This document shows positions 1-9,238 of a DNA stretch of 64,000 nucleotides, piece by piece. The notes below the pieces were generated by a model. The model saw nothing but the letters and a program-made list of their open reading frames with translations, searched no databases and had not been told where the DNA came from. Source of the DNA: Pseudomonadota bacterium (GTDB lineage: Bacteria > Pseudomonadota > Gammaproteobacteria > Burkholderiales > Ferrovaceae); NCBI GenBank assembly GCA_021811145.1, contig JAJZPN010000002.1, forward strand, positions 54,482 to 118,481, written 5' to 3'. The position numbers and the translations under genes were made by a program. Numbering within the stretch: the stretch's first letter is position 1; each line of letters opens with the position of its first letter.

Positions 1-609
1 AAACACGCCACTAATTAAGGTAACCGTTAAAAAGACAAAGCCTATCCAAAGCATTTGAAACAAAATAGCATCCATAGCAACCAGTGATGGCCAATGGGAA
101 ATACGCGCTAGTACCTTACTGTGTATGCGCTTTTCTAACACACGAATGAATAAGGCGTGAATAGTAGCAATGCCAAACAAACTGTAAGCCATTAAGGAAA
201 CCATCACATGGACCTTAAAAGCGATCCCGGTATAGTTCACTGCTTTTTCTTGAGTAAAGATCAATGGCGCGAACACACCTGGTATAGCCAAGAAAAGAAT
301 AACGGGGCGCAGTAAACCCATTTGATGACGAAAGCCAATTAACCAATACATAGCAACGGTTGTGGCTGCAAGAAGCGAGAGGCTTGGGCCAATCGAGAAA
401 TCAAGCTGATTGTTCATCACAATCGTTTGATGAATCAAGCGAATATGCGTGAACCAAGCTACTAACAGAAATAGCCGTGTAGACCATTCACGACGCTGAG
501 CTTGTTCAGGTTTTGCCTCTATCACATTAAAACTTAACCAATCTCTAATACCAATCATTAGATAGAGGAAAGCAGTGATAAAATAGAAACTGTATTCAGA
601 TGTAATCAT
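1..609 (-). CDS. Cytochrome c assembly protein, CcsA/YpjD family (3' part missing)
   Basis: Read from an ATG at 609 on the minus strand, 203 codons stay open to the window edge, so the C-terminus lies outside. The product is very hydrophobic with several membrane segments. Near residue 138 it has a conserved helix of the CcsA/HemX type beginning KVHVMVSLMAYSLFG, including the His expected in this family. Members act in the cytoplasmic membrane in cytochrome c maturation or haem handling. It is divergent from ffh with about 40 bp between starts, an arrangement I recall from other Betaproteobacteria. The family is fairly certain; the exact role is not. Confidence 0.75.
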   Translation of the reverse strand, partial: MITSEYSFYFITAFLYLMIGIRDWLSFNVIEAKPEQAQRREWSTRLFLLVAWFTHIRLIHQTIVMNNQLDFSIGPSLSLLAATTVAMYWLIGFRHQMGLLRPVILFLAIPGVFAPLIFTQEKAVNYTGIAFKVHVMVSLMAYSLFGIATIHALFIRVLEKRIHSKVLARISHWPSLVAMDAILFQMLWIGFVFLTVTLISGVF

Positions 610-651
610 ACTATTAGTTTACCATTATCAGCCTCAAGGATTGTTGAGATT

Positions 652-2007
652 ATGTTAGATCAGTTAACAGAACGCCTATCAGGTGTGATTAAAACGCTAC
701 GCGGCCAGGCACGCCTGACTGAGAGCAATATTCAAGATGCGCTGCGCGAAGTACGTATTGCTTTATTAGAAGCAGATGTAGCACTACCTGTAGTTAAGCG
801 CTTTGTTGAAGAAGTAAAAACCAAAGCCCTAGGACAGTCAGTTATTACAAGCCTCACCCCAGGGCAAGCCTTCATTGGTGTGGTCCATGAAGAGCTGACT
901 AAACTGATGGGTGAGAAAAGTGAAGGGTTATCACTATTAGCTCAACCTCCCGCTGTGGTATTGATGGCAGGTCTTCAGGGTTCTGGTAAAACCACCTCTA
1001 GCGGTAAACTGGCTAAATGGCTAAAAGAACAAGAAAAAAAGAAAGTCTTATTAGTCAGTTGTGACGTTTATCGTCCCGCTGCGATTGAGCAATTAAAGAT
1101 TTTGGCTGGCTCTTTACAAGTTGATTTTTTAGACTCCTCTGCCAATGAATCACCTGTCGCCATTGCCGAAAAAGCGTTAGATTACGCGCGTCGTCATTTC
1201 TTTGATGTTTTGATTGTGGATACCGCAGGTCGCCTTGCTATTGATGAAGCCATGATGACTGAAATCAAAGCTCTCCATCAGGCCTTAAACCCGATAGAAA
1301 CACTCTTCGTCGTGGATGCCATGCAAGGGCAAGATGCGGTCAATACCGCTAAAGCCTTTGGAGACACCTTACCTTTAACTGGGGTCATTGTAACTAAACT
1401 CGATGGCGATGCCAGGGGCGGGGTTGCTTTATCAGTCAAAGAAGTAACACAAAAACCGATTAAATTCGTGGGTACAGGCGAAAAGTTAACCGGCCTTGAG
1501 GTATTCCATCCAGATCGGATTGCTTCTCGAATTCTTGGTATGGGAGATGTGCTGTCATTAATTGAAGATGCACAACGACACGTAGACCAAGCAGAAGCCG
1601 AAAAACTGGCCAATAAAATTAAAAAAGGATTGGATTTTGATTTGGAAGATTTCAAATCACAACTCATTCAAATGAAAAAAGCCGGCGGCTTAAGCGCCAT
1701 GATGGACAAGCTCCCTGCCCAACTAACTAAAAACATCCCTCAGCAAGGCGGTGTTGACGATAAGGCCATGAATCGCGTGGAAGGCATTATTAATAGCATG
1801 ACTCAACAGGAGCGACGTTTTCCTGGAATTATCAAAGCCTCAAGAAAAAAACGTATTGCAGCTGGCGCTGGCGTGAGTGTGCAAGAAGTCAATCGTTTAC
1901 TTAATCAGTTTGAGCAAATGCAAAAAATGATGAAGATGATGTCACGCAGTGGTCTCACTAAGATGATGCGTGGCATGAAAGGAATGATTCCTGGTTTAAG
2001 AGGTTAA
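652..2007 (+). CDS. ffh: Signal recognition particle protein Ffh (SRP54)
   Basis: GTPase that binds 4.5S RNA and signal sequences of nascent membrane proteins and hands them to FtsY. 451 residues, the normal length. An N-terminal helical bundle is followed by the G domain: P-loop GLQGSGKT at 107-114, DTAGR at 190-194 and TKLDGDARGG at 248-257. The methionine-rich M domain fills the last 130 residues, with the Met-dense tail typical for signal binding. Its stop overlaps the convergent plsY stop by a few bases. Confidence 0.98.
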   Translation: MLDQLTERLSGVIKTLRGQARLTESNIQDALREVRIALLEADVALPVVKRFVEEVKTKALGQSVITSLTPGQAFIGVVHEELTKLMGEKSEGLSLLAQPPAVVLMAGLQGSGKTTSSGKLAKWLKEQEKKKVLLVSCDVYRPAAIEQLKILAGSLQVDFLDSSANESPVAIAEKALDYARRHFFDVLIVDTAGRLAIDEAMMTEIKALHQALNPIETLFVVDAMQGQDAVNTAKAFGDTLPLTGVIVTKLDGDARGGVALSVKEVTQKPIKFVGTGEKLTGLEVFHPDRIASRILGMGDVLSLIEDAQRHVDQAEAEKLANKIKKGLDFDLEDFKSQLIQMKKAGGLSAMMDKLPAQLTKNIPQQGGVDDKAMNRVEGIINSMTQQERRFPGIIKASRKKRIAAGAGVSVQEVNRLLNQFEQMQKMMKMMSRSGLTKMMRGMKGMIPGLRG

Positions 2008-2603
2008 GGTTTTTTAAATACAGTTTCTTGGCCACTCAAGAGTTTACGGATATTGCTGTGATGATGAGCTAGCAGTATTAAAGCTAATAATAGAATAGTC
2101 CCTCTCTCTTCAATAGAGTGTGATAACCACACACTCAACAGCGGTCCTACTACCAATGCGGTGAGTGCTGAGAGAGACGATATTCTTGAGACAAGCATGA
2201 CGAGTAGCCATGCAGCAAACGTGATGAGCGCTAAGAGAGGATTTAATGCCAATAAAATCCCCAATGCAGTCGCCACCCCCTTGCCTCCTTTAAATTGGAA
2301 AAACACTGGATAACCATGGCCTATAAATACTGCTATAGCAGCTACATCCTCAAGCCAATAGGCGCCGTGAGGAACAATAAAAGTATGTGTTAACCATACA
2401 GCCAGCCATCCTTTCAATGCATCACCAATTAAAACCAATAAGGCCGCTTTTTTATTTCCACCCCTTAACATATTGGTGGCACCAGGATTTTTAGAGCCAA
2501 AAGAGCGTGGATCAGGCAAGCCCATCAAACGGCTGACCACCACAGCAAAAGCAATGGATCCTAATAGATAAGCAAACAAAATGGTAATAATAATTAGCGC
2601 CAT
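2004..2603 (-). CDS. plsY: Acyl-phosphate:glycerol-3-phosphate acyltransferase PlsY
   Basis: Integral membrane enzyme that transfers an acyl group from acyl-phosphate to glycerol 3-phosphate, the first step of phospholipid synthesis. 199 residues with about five membrane segments. The three PlsY motifs are visible: SFGSKNPGATN near residue 35, GHGYPVFFQFKGGKGVAT near 95, and a C-terminal HHHSNIRKLLSGQE. It follows xerD by 16 bp on the same strand and probably ends the rpsP-to-plsY transcript. It converges with ffh. Confidence 0.96.
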   Translation of the reverse strand: MALIIITILFAYLLGSIAFAVVVSRLMGLPDPRSFGSKNPGATNMLRGGNKKAALLVLIGDALKGWLAVWLTHTFIVPHGAYWLEDVAAIAVFIGHGYPVFFQFKGGKGVATALGILLALNPLLALITFAAWLLVMLVSRISSLSALTALVVGPLLSVWLSHSIEERGTILLLALILLAHHHSNIRKLLSGQETVFKKP

Positions 2604-2619
2604 AATTGATACCTTTACC

Positions 2620-3525
2620 TTATCCTCGCGGATGATGTTCTTCGTGTAGTTGCCTTAATCTCTCGCGCGCTACGTGTGTGTAAATCTGTGTCGTTGAAAT
2701 GTCTGCATGACCTAACAGTAGCTGCACCACCCGTAAATCTGCCCCATGATTGACTAAATGTGTTGCGAAAGCATGGCGTAGCGTATGCGGTGAGAGTGGC
2801 GACATGATACCTGCTTTTCTTGCGTACTGCTTAATCAAGTACCAAATACCTTGACGTGTCATCGGCTCTTGGCGATGGTTAATAAATAAGGTTTCATGAG
2901 GAAGATGTTTTAAGAGTTGAGGACGTGCTTCATTCACATAGCGTTGACACCAATGATTGGCCTCCATCCCCATAGGAACCAAGCGCTCTTTACTGCCCTT
3001 GCCAAACACCCGTACCACTCCCGTATCAAAACTAACACGCGCAAGAGTTAAGCCCACCAGCTCGGAAACTCGCAAGCCACTGGCATAAAGTAACTCAAGC
3101 ATGGCGCGATCCCTCAACCCCAAATCGGTTGTCACATCCGGTGCATTTAATAGCTCTTCCACTTGCCCTTCACTAAGTGAATTGGGCAGACTACGTGGTA
3201 ATTTTGGCGAATCAATATTAAGTGTTGGATCAGAACTCATCACCCCATCACGAACAGCCCGCCTATAATAACGGCGCAGACTTGAAAGCGCTCTGGCTGA
3301 TGAACGTGCTGAACTGTGTTTAGATAAAAACAGAAAAGACAACCAAGCTTCGATGTGCTCTGCTTGTACTTGGTTGAGTGATAATGAGGGGTATTGGATA
3401 GCTAGCCAGTTTTGAAACTGCACTAAATCACGACGATAACTATCTAGTGTGTTTTGCGACAGCCCCTCTTCAAGCCAGAGGCTATCGCAAAATTGATCAA
3501 TTAGTTGACGATTTACTGTACTAAT
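2620..3525 (-). CDS. xerD: Tyrosine recombinase XerD, non-canonical start codon
   Basis: Chromosome-dimer resolution recombinase acting at dif with XerC. The catalytic set is visible: Arg in ASGLRVSELVGL, Lys in GKGSKERLVPM, HTLRHAFATH, LLGHADISTTQIYTH with the nucleophilic Tyr. The first usual start codon is GTG at 3423, but the frame upstream encodes an excellent XerD N-terminus (QLIDQFCDSLWLEEGLSQNT followed by LDSYRRDL). Between the rplS stop (3529-3531) and 3423 there is no ATG, GTG or TTG. The best candidate is ATT at 3523-3525, two codons after the rplS stop in the same frame, giving about 301 residues, the usual XerD length. CTG at 3460-3462 is an alternative. Identity is firm; the start is inferred. 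Confidence 0.88.
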   Translation of the reverse strand: MSTVNRQLIDQFCDSLWLEEGLSQNTLDSYRRDLVQFQNWLAIQYPSLSLNQVQAEHIEAWLSFLFLSKHSSARSSARALSSLRRYYRRAVRDGVMSSDPTLNIDSPKLPRSLPNSLSEGQVEELLNAPDVTTDLGLRDRAMLELLYASGLRVSELVGLTLARVSFDTGVVRVFGKGSKERLVPMGMEANHWCQRYVNEARPQLLKHLPHETLFINHRQEPMTRQGIWYLIKQYARKAGIMSPLSPHTLRHAFATHLVNHGADLRVVQLLLGHADISTTQIYTHVARERLRQLHEEHHPRG

Positions 3526-3528
3526 TGC

Positions 3529-3927
3529 TTATTCAGCTGAGTTGTTTTTGGTTGCAGCTGGCGTATTGTTGCGCGTTGGGAGTTTTTCGCGAATACGTGC
3601 TGACTTGCCTGAACGACTACGTAAATAATAAAGTTTTGCGCGACGTACATCACCGCGACGTTTAACTTCAATACTAGCGATCATAGGAGAATAGGTTTGG
3701 AAAGTTCTTTCAACCCCTTCACCTGAAGATACTTTACGAACAATAAAGGAGGAATTTAATCCACGGTTACGTATAGCAATTACCACACCTTCAAATGCCT
3801 GCACACGTTTTCTTTCACCTTCAACCACGTTAACGTTAACGACCACGGTATCACCAGGTGCGAAGTCAGGAATATTTTTACCTAAACGCTGCATTTCTTC
3901 CTGTTCTAATTGCTGAATCAAATTCAT
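3529..3927 (-). CDS. rplS: 50S ribosomal protein L19
   Basis: Large-subunit protein at the 30S/50S interface. 132 residues; the L19 core runs from [12 protein letters not shown] through [23 protein letters not shown] and [15 protein letters not shown]. It has a slightly extended, Asn/Ala/Lys-rich tail. It is the last gene of the classical rpsP-rimM-trmD-rplS operon and starts 1 bp after the trmD stop. Its stop codon is followed in frame, two codons later, by the presumed xerD start, so the two are probably translationally coupled. Confidence 0.98.
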   Translation of the reverse strand: MNLIQQLEQEEMQRLGKNIPDFAPGDTVVVNVNVVEGERKRVQAFEGVVIAIRNRGLNSSFIVRKVSSGEGVERTFQTYSPMIASIEVKRRGDVRRAKLYYLRSRSGKSARIREKLPTRNNTPAATKNNSAE

Positions 3928-3928
3928 G

Positions 3929-4696
3929 TTACTGCTCCTTGTTTAAATGTCGAGCGATAAAGCGCTCTACTATTTTTTTATCATCCCCAGAAAGAGGTTG
4001 GCGTTCCAACATATCCGGGCGCTTTTGCCAGGTTTTAATAACTGCCTGCTCATGACGCCATTGCTCAATGTGAGCATGATGTCCTGATAACAACACAGGC
4101 GGCACTGCTATCCCCTCAAACACTTCTGGCCGTGTGTAATGAGGTGTATCTAATAAATTACCAACAAAAGACTCTTGTTCAACGGACCTTGCGTCTCCTA
4201 ATACTCCAGGAATCTGACGCAACAGAGCATCCATTAATACCAAAGCAGGTAACTCACCACCAGAGAGCACATACTCTCCAATAGAAATTTCTTCGTCCAC
4301 ATAGTGGTCAATCAAGCGTTGATCAACCCCCTCGTAACGGGCACTGAGTAAAATAACTCCTTGACGCTGACTCAGCTCAACGGCCTTACGGTGCGTTAAC
4401 AGGGCACCTTGAGGGCTTAAAAAAACAACCTTTGGTTCTACAATCTTTTGCTCAATTTGGCGTTGTTTAGCAGCGTTAATGGCTTCTTTCAACGGTTCTG
4501 CTAACATCACCATTCCAGGCCCACCACCATAAGGACGGTCATCTACAGTCCGGTAAGGGTCATGGGTAAAATCTCTTGGGTTCCAGGTTGTCAACTGCCA
4601 CAGATTGTTATCTCTAGCTCGTCCTGTCACACCATACTTTGCAACGCCCTCAACCAGGTCAGGAAACAATGTGATGACATCAATTTGATAGGGCAT
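3929..4696 (-). CDS. trmD: tRNA (guanine37-N1)-methyltransferase TrmD
   Basis: Methylates G37 next to the anticodon and so prevents +1 frameshifting. With the start at 4696 the protein is 255 residues, exactly the usual length. [14 protein letters not shown] opens the SPOUT fold, [14 protein letters not shown] and [17 protein letters not shown] form the trefoil-knot SAM site. An upstream in-frame start at 4714 would add six residues inside rimM and is not needed. The rimM stop and this ATG overlap as TAATG. Confidence 0.97.
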   Translation of the reverse strand: MPYQIDVITLFPDLVEGVAKYGVTGRARDNNLWQLTTWNPRDFTHDPYRTVDDRPYGGGPGMVMLAEPLKEAINAAKQRQIEQKIVEPKVVFLSPQGALLTHRKAVELSQRQGVILLSARYEGVDQRLIDHYVDEEISIGEYVLSGGELPALVLMDALLRQIPGVLGDARSVEQESFVGNLLDTPHYTRPEVFEGIAVPPVLLSGHHAHIEQWRHEQAVIKTWQKRPDMLERQPLSGDDKKIVERFIARHLNKEQ

Positions 4697-5178
4697 TAGT
4701 AATCTAACCCCCAATCCACCACAACCTGCTTTTGAGTCACGTTAACTTCAACTACGATAGGTTCAACAAAAGGAATTAACCGCTCATTGTTACCTTGTTT
4801 TACTACTAATAAATCTTGCGCTCCGGTTTCTAGTAACCGATCCACATAACCCAGCTCTTGGTCTTGTAAATTAAGCACCTTAAGGCCAATTACATCAGTC
4901 CAATACACTTCATTGGGATCAGGATCAGGCAACAGATCCCGCGGCATTAAAATCAGCTTACTTCTTTCAAGAGCAATGATATCTCGATCATTAATACTAC
5001 TAAAACGCGCTACCAAGCCGTTGCCATGCACACGACATTCAGCGATGGCTAGTTCGGTACAATCATCTTCCGTACCTATCCACCAAGTTTTGTAGTGGGT
5101 TAATGCGTCCACATCATCGGTAAAAGGGATAACATGAAAGCCTCCCTTTACGCCGTAAGGGGCACCAATGCGCCCCAT
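4696..5178 (-). CDS. rimM: Ribosome maturation factor RimM
   Basis: Assists late 30S assembly by binding S19. 160 residues. It begins MGRIGAPYGVKGGFHV, the conserved N-terminal beta-barrel motif, and contains EVYWTDVIGLKV and a C-terminal PRC-barrel ending IPFVEPIVVEVN with a final VDWGLDY. Start chosen at the only ATG; the preceding codons lie in the 10-bp gap after rpsP. It sits second in the rpsP operon. Confidence 0.96.
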   Translation of the reverse strand: MGRIGAPYGVKGGFHVIPFTDDVDALTHYKTWWIGTEDDCTELAIAECRVHGNGLVARFSSINDRDIIALERSKLILMPRDLLPDPDPNEVYWTDVIGLKVLNLQDQELGYVDRLLETGAQDLLVVKQGNNERLIPFVEPIVVEVNVTQKQVVVDWGLDY

Positions 5179-5188
5179 GACAACCCAC

Positions 5189-5449
5189 TTAGGCAGCGGC
5201 CACTCCTGACTTTGGAGCTAATTTAATTAATTTCTCAACAGCATCTGACGCTTGCGCACCATGGCTCTTCCAATAAGCAACGCGAGCCAAATCAAGTCTT
5301 AAGCCGTCTGGAGATTCTGCACGTGATGGGTTATAAAAACCAACACGCTCAATGAACCTACCATCACGACGATTGCGTGAATCAGCCACTACTACATTGT
5401 AGAAAGGACGGTTCTTGGCGCCCCCTCTGGATAAACGAATTACAACCAT
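5189..5449 (-). CDS. rpsP: 30S ribosomal protein S16
   Basis: Small-subunit assembly protein, 86 residues, starting [18 protein letters not shown] and containing [13 protein letters not shown], both family signatures. First gene of the operon rpsP-rimM-trmD-rplS-xerD-plsY. A purine-rich AGGTGAT lies just before the ATG. Confidence 0.98.
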   Translation of the reverse strand: MVVIRLSRGGAKNRPFYNVVVADSRNRRDGRFIERVGFYNPSRAESPDGLRLDLARVAYWKSHGAQASDAVEKLIKLAPKSGVAAA

Positions 5450-5752
5450 ATCATCACCTATTTGGTTGGTTAACTGTAACGATGAAAACCAATTAAAATT
5501 ACCGAAAAGCCTTACATTATAGATAAAATCCTAAGAAAATTCAAATAGATGTCACTGAACCTTTATCAACCAGCTAATTCCCTCTATTTCAATTTAAAGT
5601 TAATTCTAAAAGTTTACCTGGTAAAGACCTTTTTCGGGATAGATCGTCACCCAAAAACTCCTCACTAATCAAACATAAGCTAAGCTGTACTCACCAAAGA
5701 GAAATACAAAATCGTTTCACATTTTATACAAAAATATCATTATTAGTTTACA
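5450..5752. other. Divergent intergenic region between rpsP and an XRE regulator
   Basis: About 300 bp, A+T-rich, with no open frame or RNA gene that I can support. It must carry the rpsP operon promoter on the minus strand and the promoter of the small regulator on the plus strand. The last 60 bp before 5753 are especially A+T-rich. No clear palindrome was seen. Confidence 0.5.
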
Positions 5753-6070
5753 ATGATTAACATGCCAGCAAAATCAAAACTCATTTTTCCTTCTGAGCAA
5801 AAAATTCTTGCGCAACTTGGTGAGAGAATTAAGCTTGCGCGTCTTCGTAGAGGTCTTTCAGCAGAAATCGTATCTCAACGATCCAACATATCAAGGGTAA
5901 CTTTACATCGGGCTGAAAAAGGAAATAGTGCTATTACTTTAGGCACTTATTTGAGAATATTCGCCGCACTACAACTACAAAGTGATTTTGAGTTGTTAGC
6001 AAAAGATGATGAACTAGGGCGACGTCTACAAGATTTGAAACTGTCTCATCGCGGGAAAAACAATGAATAA
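5753..6070 (+). CDS. Orphan XRE-family regulator, HipB-like
   Basis: 105 residues (or 102 from the second ATG at 5762). A helix-turn-helix of the XRE/HipB type occupies residues 20-75: GERIKLARLRRGLS, then ISRVTLHRAEKGNSAI. It resembles the HipB-like antitoxin at 50872-51213 (same GERI, NISR and ENG/EKG pattern), and such genes normally precede hipA. Here no hipA follows. Instead a 19-codon ORF begins at 6063, overlapping the stop in the way hipA usually overlaps hipB, then the sulfurtransferase gene ends. It may be an antitoxin whose toxin was deleted, or a free-standing regulator. Confidence 0.75.
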   Translation: MINMPAKSKLIFPSEQKILAQLGERIKLARLRRGLSAEIVSQRSNISRVTLHRAEKGNSAITLGTYLRIFAALQLQSDFELLAKDDELGRRLQDLKLSHRGKNNE

Positions 6071-6142
6071 CACTCGTCAATGCGACCGGCCTTTTTCTCC
6101 TAACTGTAATGCAGTTGTTTAACTGTTAACCGTTTTTATACA

Positions 6143-6979
6143 CTACGGCACAATAGGTCTCGTGGGATCAGACACCCACTCACTCCATGAGCCCGGATAA
6201 AGCCGCAGCGTGCGATCTAAACCAGCGTAACTCATGGCTAACCAATTATGACAAGCACTGACTCCTGAACCACATTGATGAATAATAGGTTGTTGTGGAT
6301 GATTAGAGAGTAAAGTAGTTAATTCATTGTTGATTTCAGTTGCGGTTTTAAATAGACCGTCTTTATCTAAGTTGTTTACAAAAGGCCGGTTAATGGCTCC
6401 GGGAATATGTCCTGCAACAGGATCAATAGTTTCATTTTCCCCTCGATAACGATCATTAGCTCTGGCATCAATAATGAGATATTCTTTACTCGCTAAATTT
6501 GTTTCAATGTCATCAACCTTTACTACCCACTGTTCTTGAGGTTGGCCGATAAAATTTCCTGGTGTGACTTGAGGAAGAATACTGGTCAATGTACCGCCAA
6601 TCTTTAACCAAGATTGAAGGCCGCCATTTAATACTGCCACGTTGTCAAAGCCAAGCCACTTAAGGCTCCACCACAACCGACTAGCAAAGCATCCACCCAT
6701 GTCATCGTAGGCTACAACACGAGAATCTTGATTAATACCAAGGTGTTGAAACACTTTTATTAATTGCTCGGGGCTAGCCAGTGGGTGACGTCCATTAGAG
6801 CCAGTTTTAGGTGCGGACAAATCGTTGTCTAGATGAACAAAGCGAGCGCTAGAAAGGTGGTTCTCCACATACTGCTGATAACCCCAATCAGGTTGTAATA
6901 AATGATAACGACAATCTACTATCACCCACTCTTCTCTATGGTTGATTAACTCCTCAGCATTTAATACAGGATTCATCAT
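6143..6979 (-). CDS. sseA: Thiosulfate/3-mercaptopyruvate sulfurtransferase (two-domain rhodanese)
   Basis: About 278 residues. It begins MMNPVLNAEELINHREEWVI, has an inactive N-terminal rhodanese domain (DSRVVAYDDMGG) and a C-terminal catalytic domain with the loop HQCGSGVSACHNW, whose first Cys carries the persulfide. CGSGV(T/S)A is the form found in 3-mercaptopyruvate sulfurtransferases. The longer frame to 7075 runs into the upstream gene; ATG 6979 has GGAG five bases before it. Third gene of a tight operon with the Rieske oxygenase and the DMT transporter. Confidence 0.9.
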   Translation of the reverse strand: MMNPVLNAEELINHREEWVIVDCRYHLLQPDWGYQQYVENHLSSARFVHLDNDLSAPKTGSNGRHPLASPEQLIKVFQHLGINQDSRVVAYDDMGGCFASRLWWSLKWLGFDNVAVLNGGLQSWLKIGGTLTSILPQVTPGNFIGQPQEQWVVKVDDIETNLASKEYLIIDARANDRYRGENETIDPVAGHIPGAINRPFVNNLDKDGLFKTATEINNELTTLLSNHPQQPIIHQCGSGVSACHNWLAMSYAGLDRTLRLYPGSWSEWVSDPTRPIVP

Positions 6980-6981
6980 TA

Positions 6982-7866
6982 TTACTCCGTTGATCGTTGA
7001 TTGGTGACCCAGCTTGCCATAATGCCTGAGGTAATGACAATCACAACACCCAACCATGCGCTGGCACTTAGCCACTCTCTAAAAAACACAATACCCATCA
7101 CCGCTGAAAATACAATGGTTGCATATGCCAAATTAGCAACTAACAGTGTTTTACCTAAACGATACGCACGCGTCATAGTTAGTTGCCCAATGGTAGCTGC
7201 TAAGCCCACACCAATTAAAATACCAATATGTTGTTTTGCGATATAAAAGGGTTGGGGTTCCACCACCCCCACAGGGAAAAACATAATCACTGCCATCACA
7301 ACGGTTGATAGAGCAGAAAAATAAAAGACCACACGCCATTCAGGCTCTCCCTTTTGCCCCATCATACGCACAACCAAATAAGAGATTCCAGCCCCAAGAC
7401 CTGATAACAACCCCATTAATGCAGCAAACCATTGACTGTCATTAACATGTGGTTTCAAGATCAACATGACTCCTACAAACCCTACCAGCAACGCAATAAA
7501 TAAAAATGGATTTAATTTTTCTCGTGCGATAAATGTTAATAACACCGCTAAAAACAAAGGAGAGGTGTAATTTAAGGTAATAGCTGTGGCTAATGGTAAA
7601 TGGGAAATTGCATAGAAAAAGAGCCATAAAGAGACTAAACCAGAGAGACTTCTTATTACATGTAGATACCAAAATGAAGTGACAAGGGAGCGTTTTTCGG
7701 CAACAACGGAAGCACCAATAATAATGAATCCAAAAATTGACCGATAGAACACCAATTCAGCAGAACTAAAGTAATGAGCGCCGAACTTAACGAGTAACCC
7801 CATACAAGAAAAACTCACCCCCGCCACTAACATCCAACCGGCACCAAGACGGGGGAATAGTTTCAT
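6982..7866 (-). CDS. EamA/DMT-family membrane transporter
   Basis: 294 residues with about ten hydrophobic helices arranged as two EamA repeats (residues 10-140 and 155-285). It starts MKLFPRLGAGWMLVAGVSFSC. Such proteins export or import metabolites such as amino acids, nucleosides or SAM; the substrate cannot be read from sequence. It starts 4 bp after the Rieske gene stop and its stop is 2 bp before the sulfurtransferase start, so the three are surely co-transcribed. Confidence 0.88.
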   Translation of the reverse strand: MKLFPRLGAGWMLVAGVSFSCMGLLVKFGAHYFSSAELVFYRSIFGFIIIGASVVAEKRSLVTSFWYLHVIRSLSGLVSLWLFFYAISHLPLATAITLNYTSPLFLAVLLTFIAREKLNPFLFIALLVGFVGVMLILKPHVNDSQWFAALMGLLSGLGAGISYLVVRMMGQKGEPEWRVVFYFSALSTVVMAVIMFFPVGVVEPQPFYIAKQHIGILIGVGLAATIGQLTMTRAYRLGKTLLVANLAYATIVFSAVMGIVFFREWLSASAWLGVVIVITSGIMASWVTNQRSTE

Positions 7867-7870
7867 AGAA

Positions 7871-8974
7871 TCACTTTAGGTGAGGAGAAACATGACGTCG
7901 AATAAACTCATGGAAATGTTGCATCCCATCTTCCATTGGCGATTGATAGGGGCCGGCATCATCTAAGCCGCGGGCAACCAGAGCTTTACGTCCCTCAGAC
8001 ATGCGTATACAAATTTCATCATCTTCAAGAGCCGTTTCTAAATAAGCTTGTTGCTGAGCTTCAACAAACTCTCGCTCAAACATCACAATCTCTTCTGGAT
8101 AATAAAACTCAATAATATTGCTACACTTATCAGGACCATCAGGCCAGACAGTACTGACTACTAATACATTGGGATACCATTCCACCATGACATTGGGATA
8201 AATCACCATCCAAATTGCACCATACGCTGGATCTTGATTGTCGTTATAACGACGCACGACATCATGCCACGATTTATAGATATCACTACCTGGTTTTAAT
8301 AAGTGATCTTTAACGCCTACTGTTTGGACGCTGTACCAATCTCCATATTGCCATTTCAATTGATCGCAGTTAACAAAACCTGATAAGCCTGGATGAAACG
8401 GGACCACATGGTAATCTTCTAGATACACTTCAATAAACGTTTTCCAGTTGAAATTGTGGTGCGCCGTTTTAATGGAGTCTAGGACATAGCCATTAAAATT
8501 GAGATCCTTAGTGACCAAACACTCGTTTAATTCATGCGCCACATTAAAACCATCAAACAAGAGGCCATTCCAAGAGTTTAACGGTGCACGATCAAGATTT
8601 AAGCAGGGTTTTCCTGGAAAATGGGGAGCTCCTGCTAATTGCCCTTTTAAGTCGTAAGTCCAACGATGCAGGGGACATACAATATTCTGAGAATTTCCTC
8701 GTCCTTTGAGCATAATCGCTTGACGATGACGACAAACGTTAGACAATAGCTCAATACCTTGCCCATGATTAACCAATAACTGGCCATCATGACGCCAAGG
8801 TAAGACATAGTAATCACCTTGATTAGGAACTAATAGTTCATGACCCACATAGCGCGGTCCATGGGCAAAAATCGTATTTGCTTCAATCTGAGCCACTAAT
8901 GAGTCAGAATACCAACGTACAGGCAATTGAGACGTGGCCGAAGCAAGTTCAATAACTGATCCCAATTTAGACAT
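7871..8974 (-). CDS. Rieske-type non-haem iron oxygenase, alpha subunit
   Basis: 367 residues. The Rieske [2Fe-2S] ligands are CRH near residue 81 and CPLH about 18 residues later. The mononuclear iron facial triad region is LEDYHVVPFHPGLSG near residue 190. Length and layout match the family of ring-hydroxylating or choline/betaine-type monooxygenases. No reductase or beta subunit is nearby. The start at 8974 is preceded by GGGAGGG eight bases upstream, better than the GTG two codons earlier. Substrate unknown. First gene of the operon with the DMT transporter and rhodanese. Confidence 0.88.
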   Translation of the reverse strand: MSKLGSVIELASATSQLPVRWYSDSLVAQIEANTIFAHGPRYVGHELLVPNQGDYYVLPWRHDGQLLVNHGQGIELLSNVCRHRQAIMLKGRGNSQNIVCPLHRWTYDLKGQLAGAPHFPGKPCLNLDRAPLNSWNGLLFDGFNVAHELNECLVTKDLNFNGYVLDSIKTAHHNFNWKTFIEVYLEDYHVVPFHPGLSGFVNCDQLKWQYGDWYSVQTVGVKDHLLKPGSDIYKSWHDVVRRYNDNQDPAYGAIWMVIYPNVMVEWYPNVLVVSTVWPDGPDKCSNIIEFYYPEEIVMFEREFVEAQQQAYLETALEDDEICIRMSEGRKALVARGLDDAGPYQSPMEDGMQHFHEFIRRHVSPHLK

Positions 8975-9025
8975 AGCCACACCCTCCCGGGAAACAAAGA
9001 ATGCAGAGTTAATAAAAACACCTAT

Positions 9026-9048
9026 TACTCTTTAAAAATCAAAGAGTA
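9026..9048. promoter_or_regulatory. Inverted repeat upstream of the Rieske gene
   Basis: TACTCTTT (9026-9033) and AAAGAGTA (9041-9048) form a perfect 8-bp stem with a 7-base loop, about 50 bp upstream of the Rieske gene start. It could be an operator for a dimeric regulator or a leader hairpin. No T-run follows, so a terminator is unlikely. Confidence 0.45.
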
Positions 9049-9238
9049 GCCGGCTATTCTAACCCCCCCCACCAAATCAGGCAAGCAGCATTTACCACTA
9101 AAGACACAGGCACCCTCAAAAAACCAAATAAAGCGAATTCGCAATGACATCACCGACCTGGCATTAAAAACACTGTCCAATTTGGGATGCTCTTTAGAAC
9201 ATGTAATAGCTTAAATAGCTTAAGTAGTAATAAATTTT

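Noticed and set aside
3423..3423. GTG at 3423 as the true xerD start
   Set aside because: It would remove about 34 residues of a well-conserved N-terminal domain that is encoded intact upstream in the same frame.
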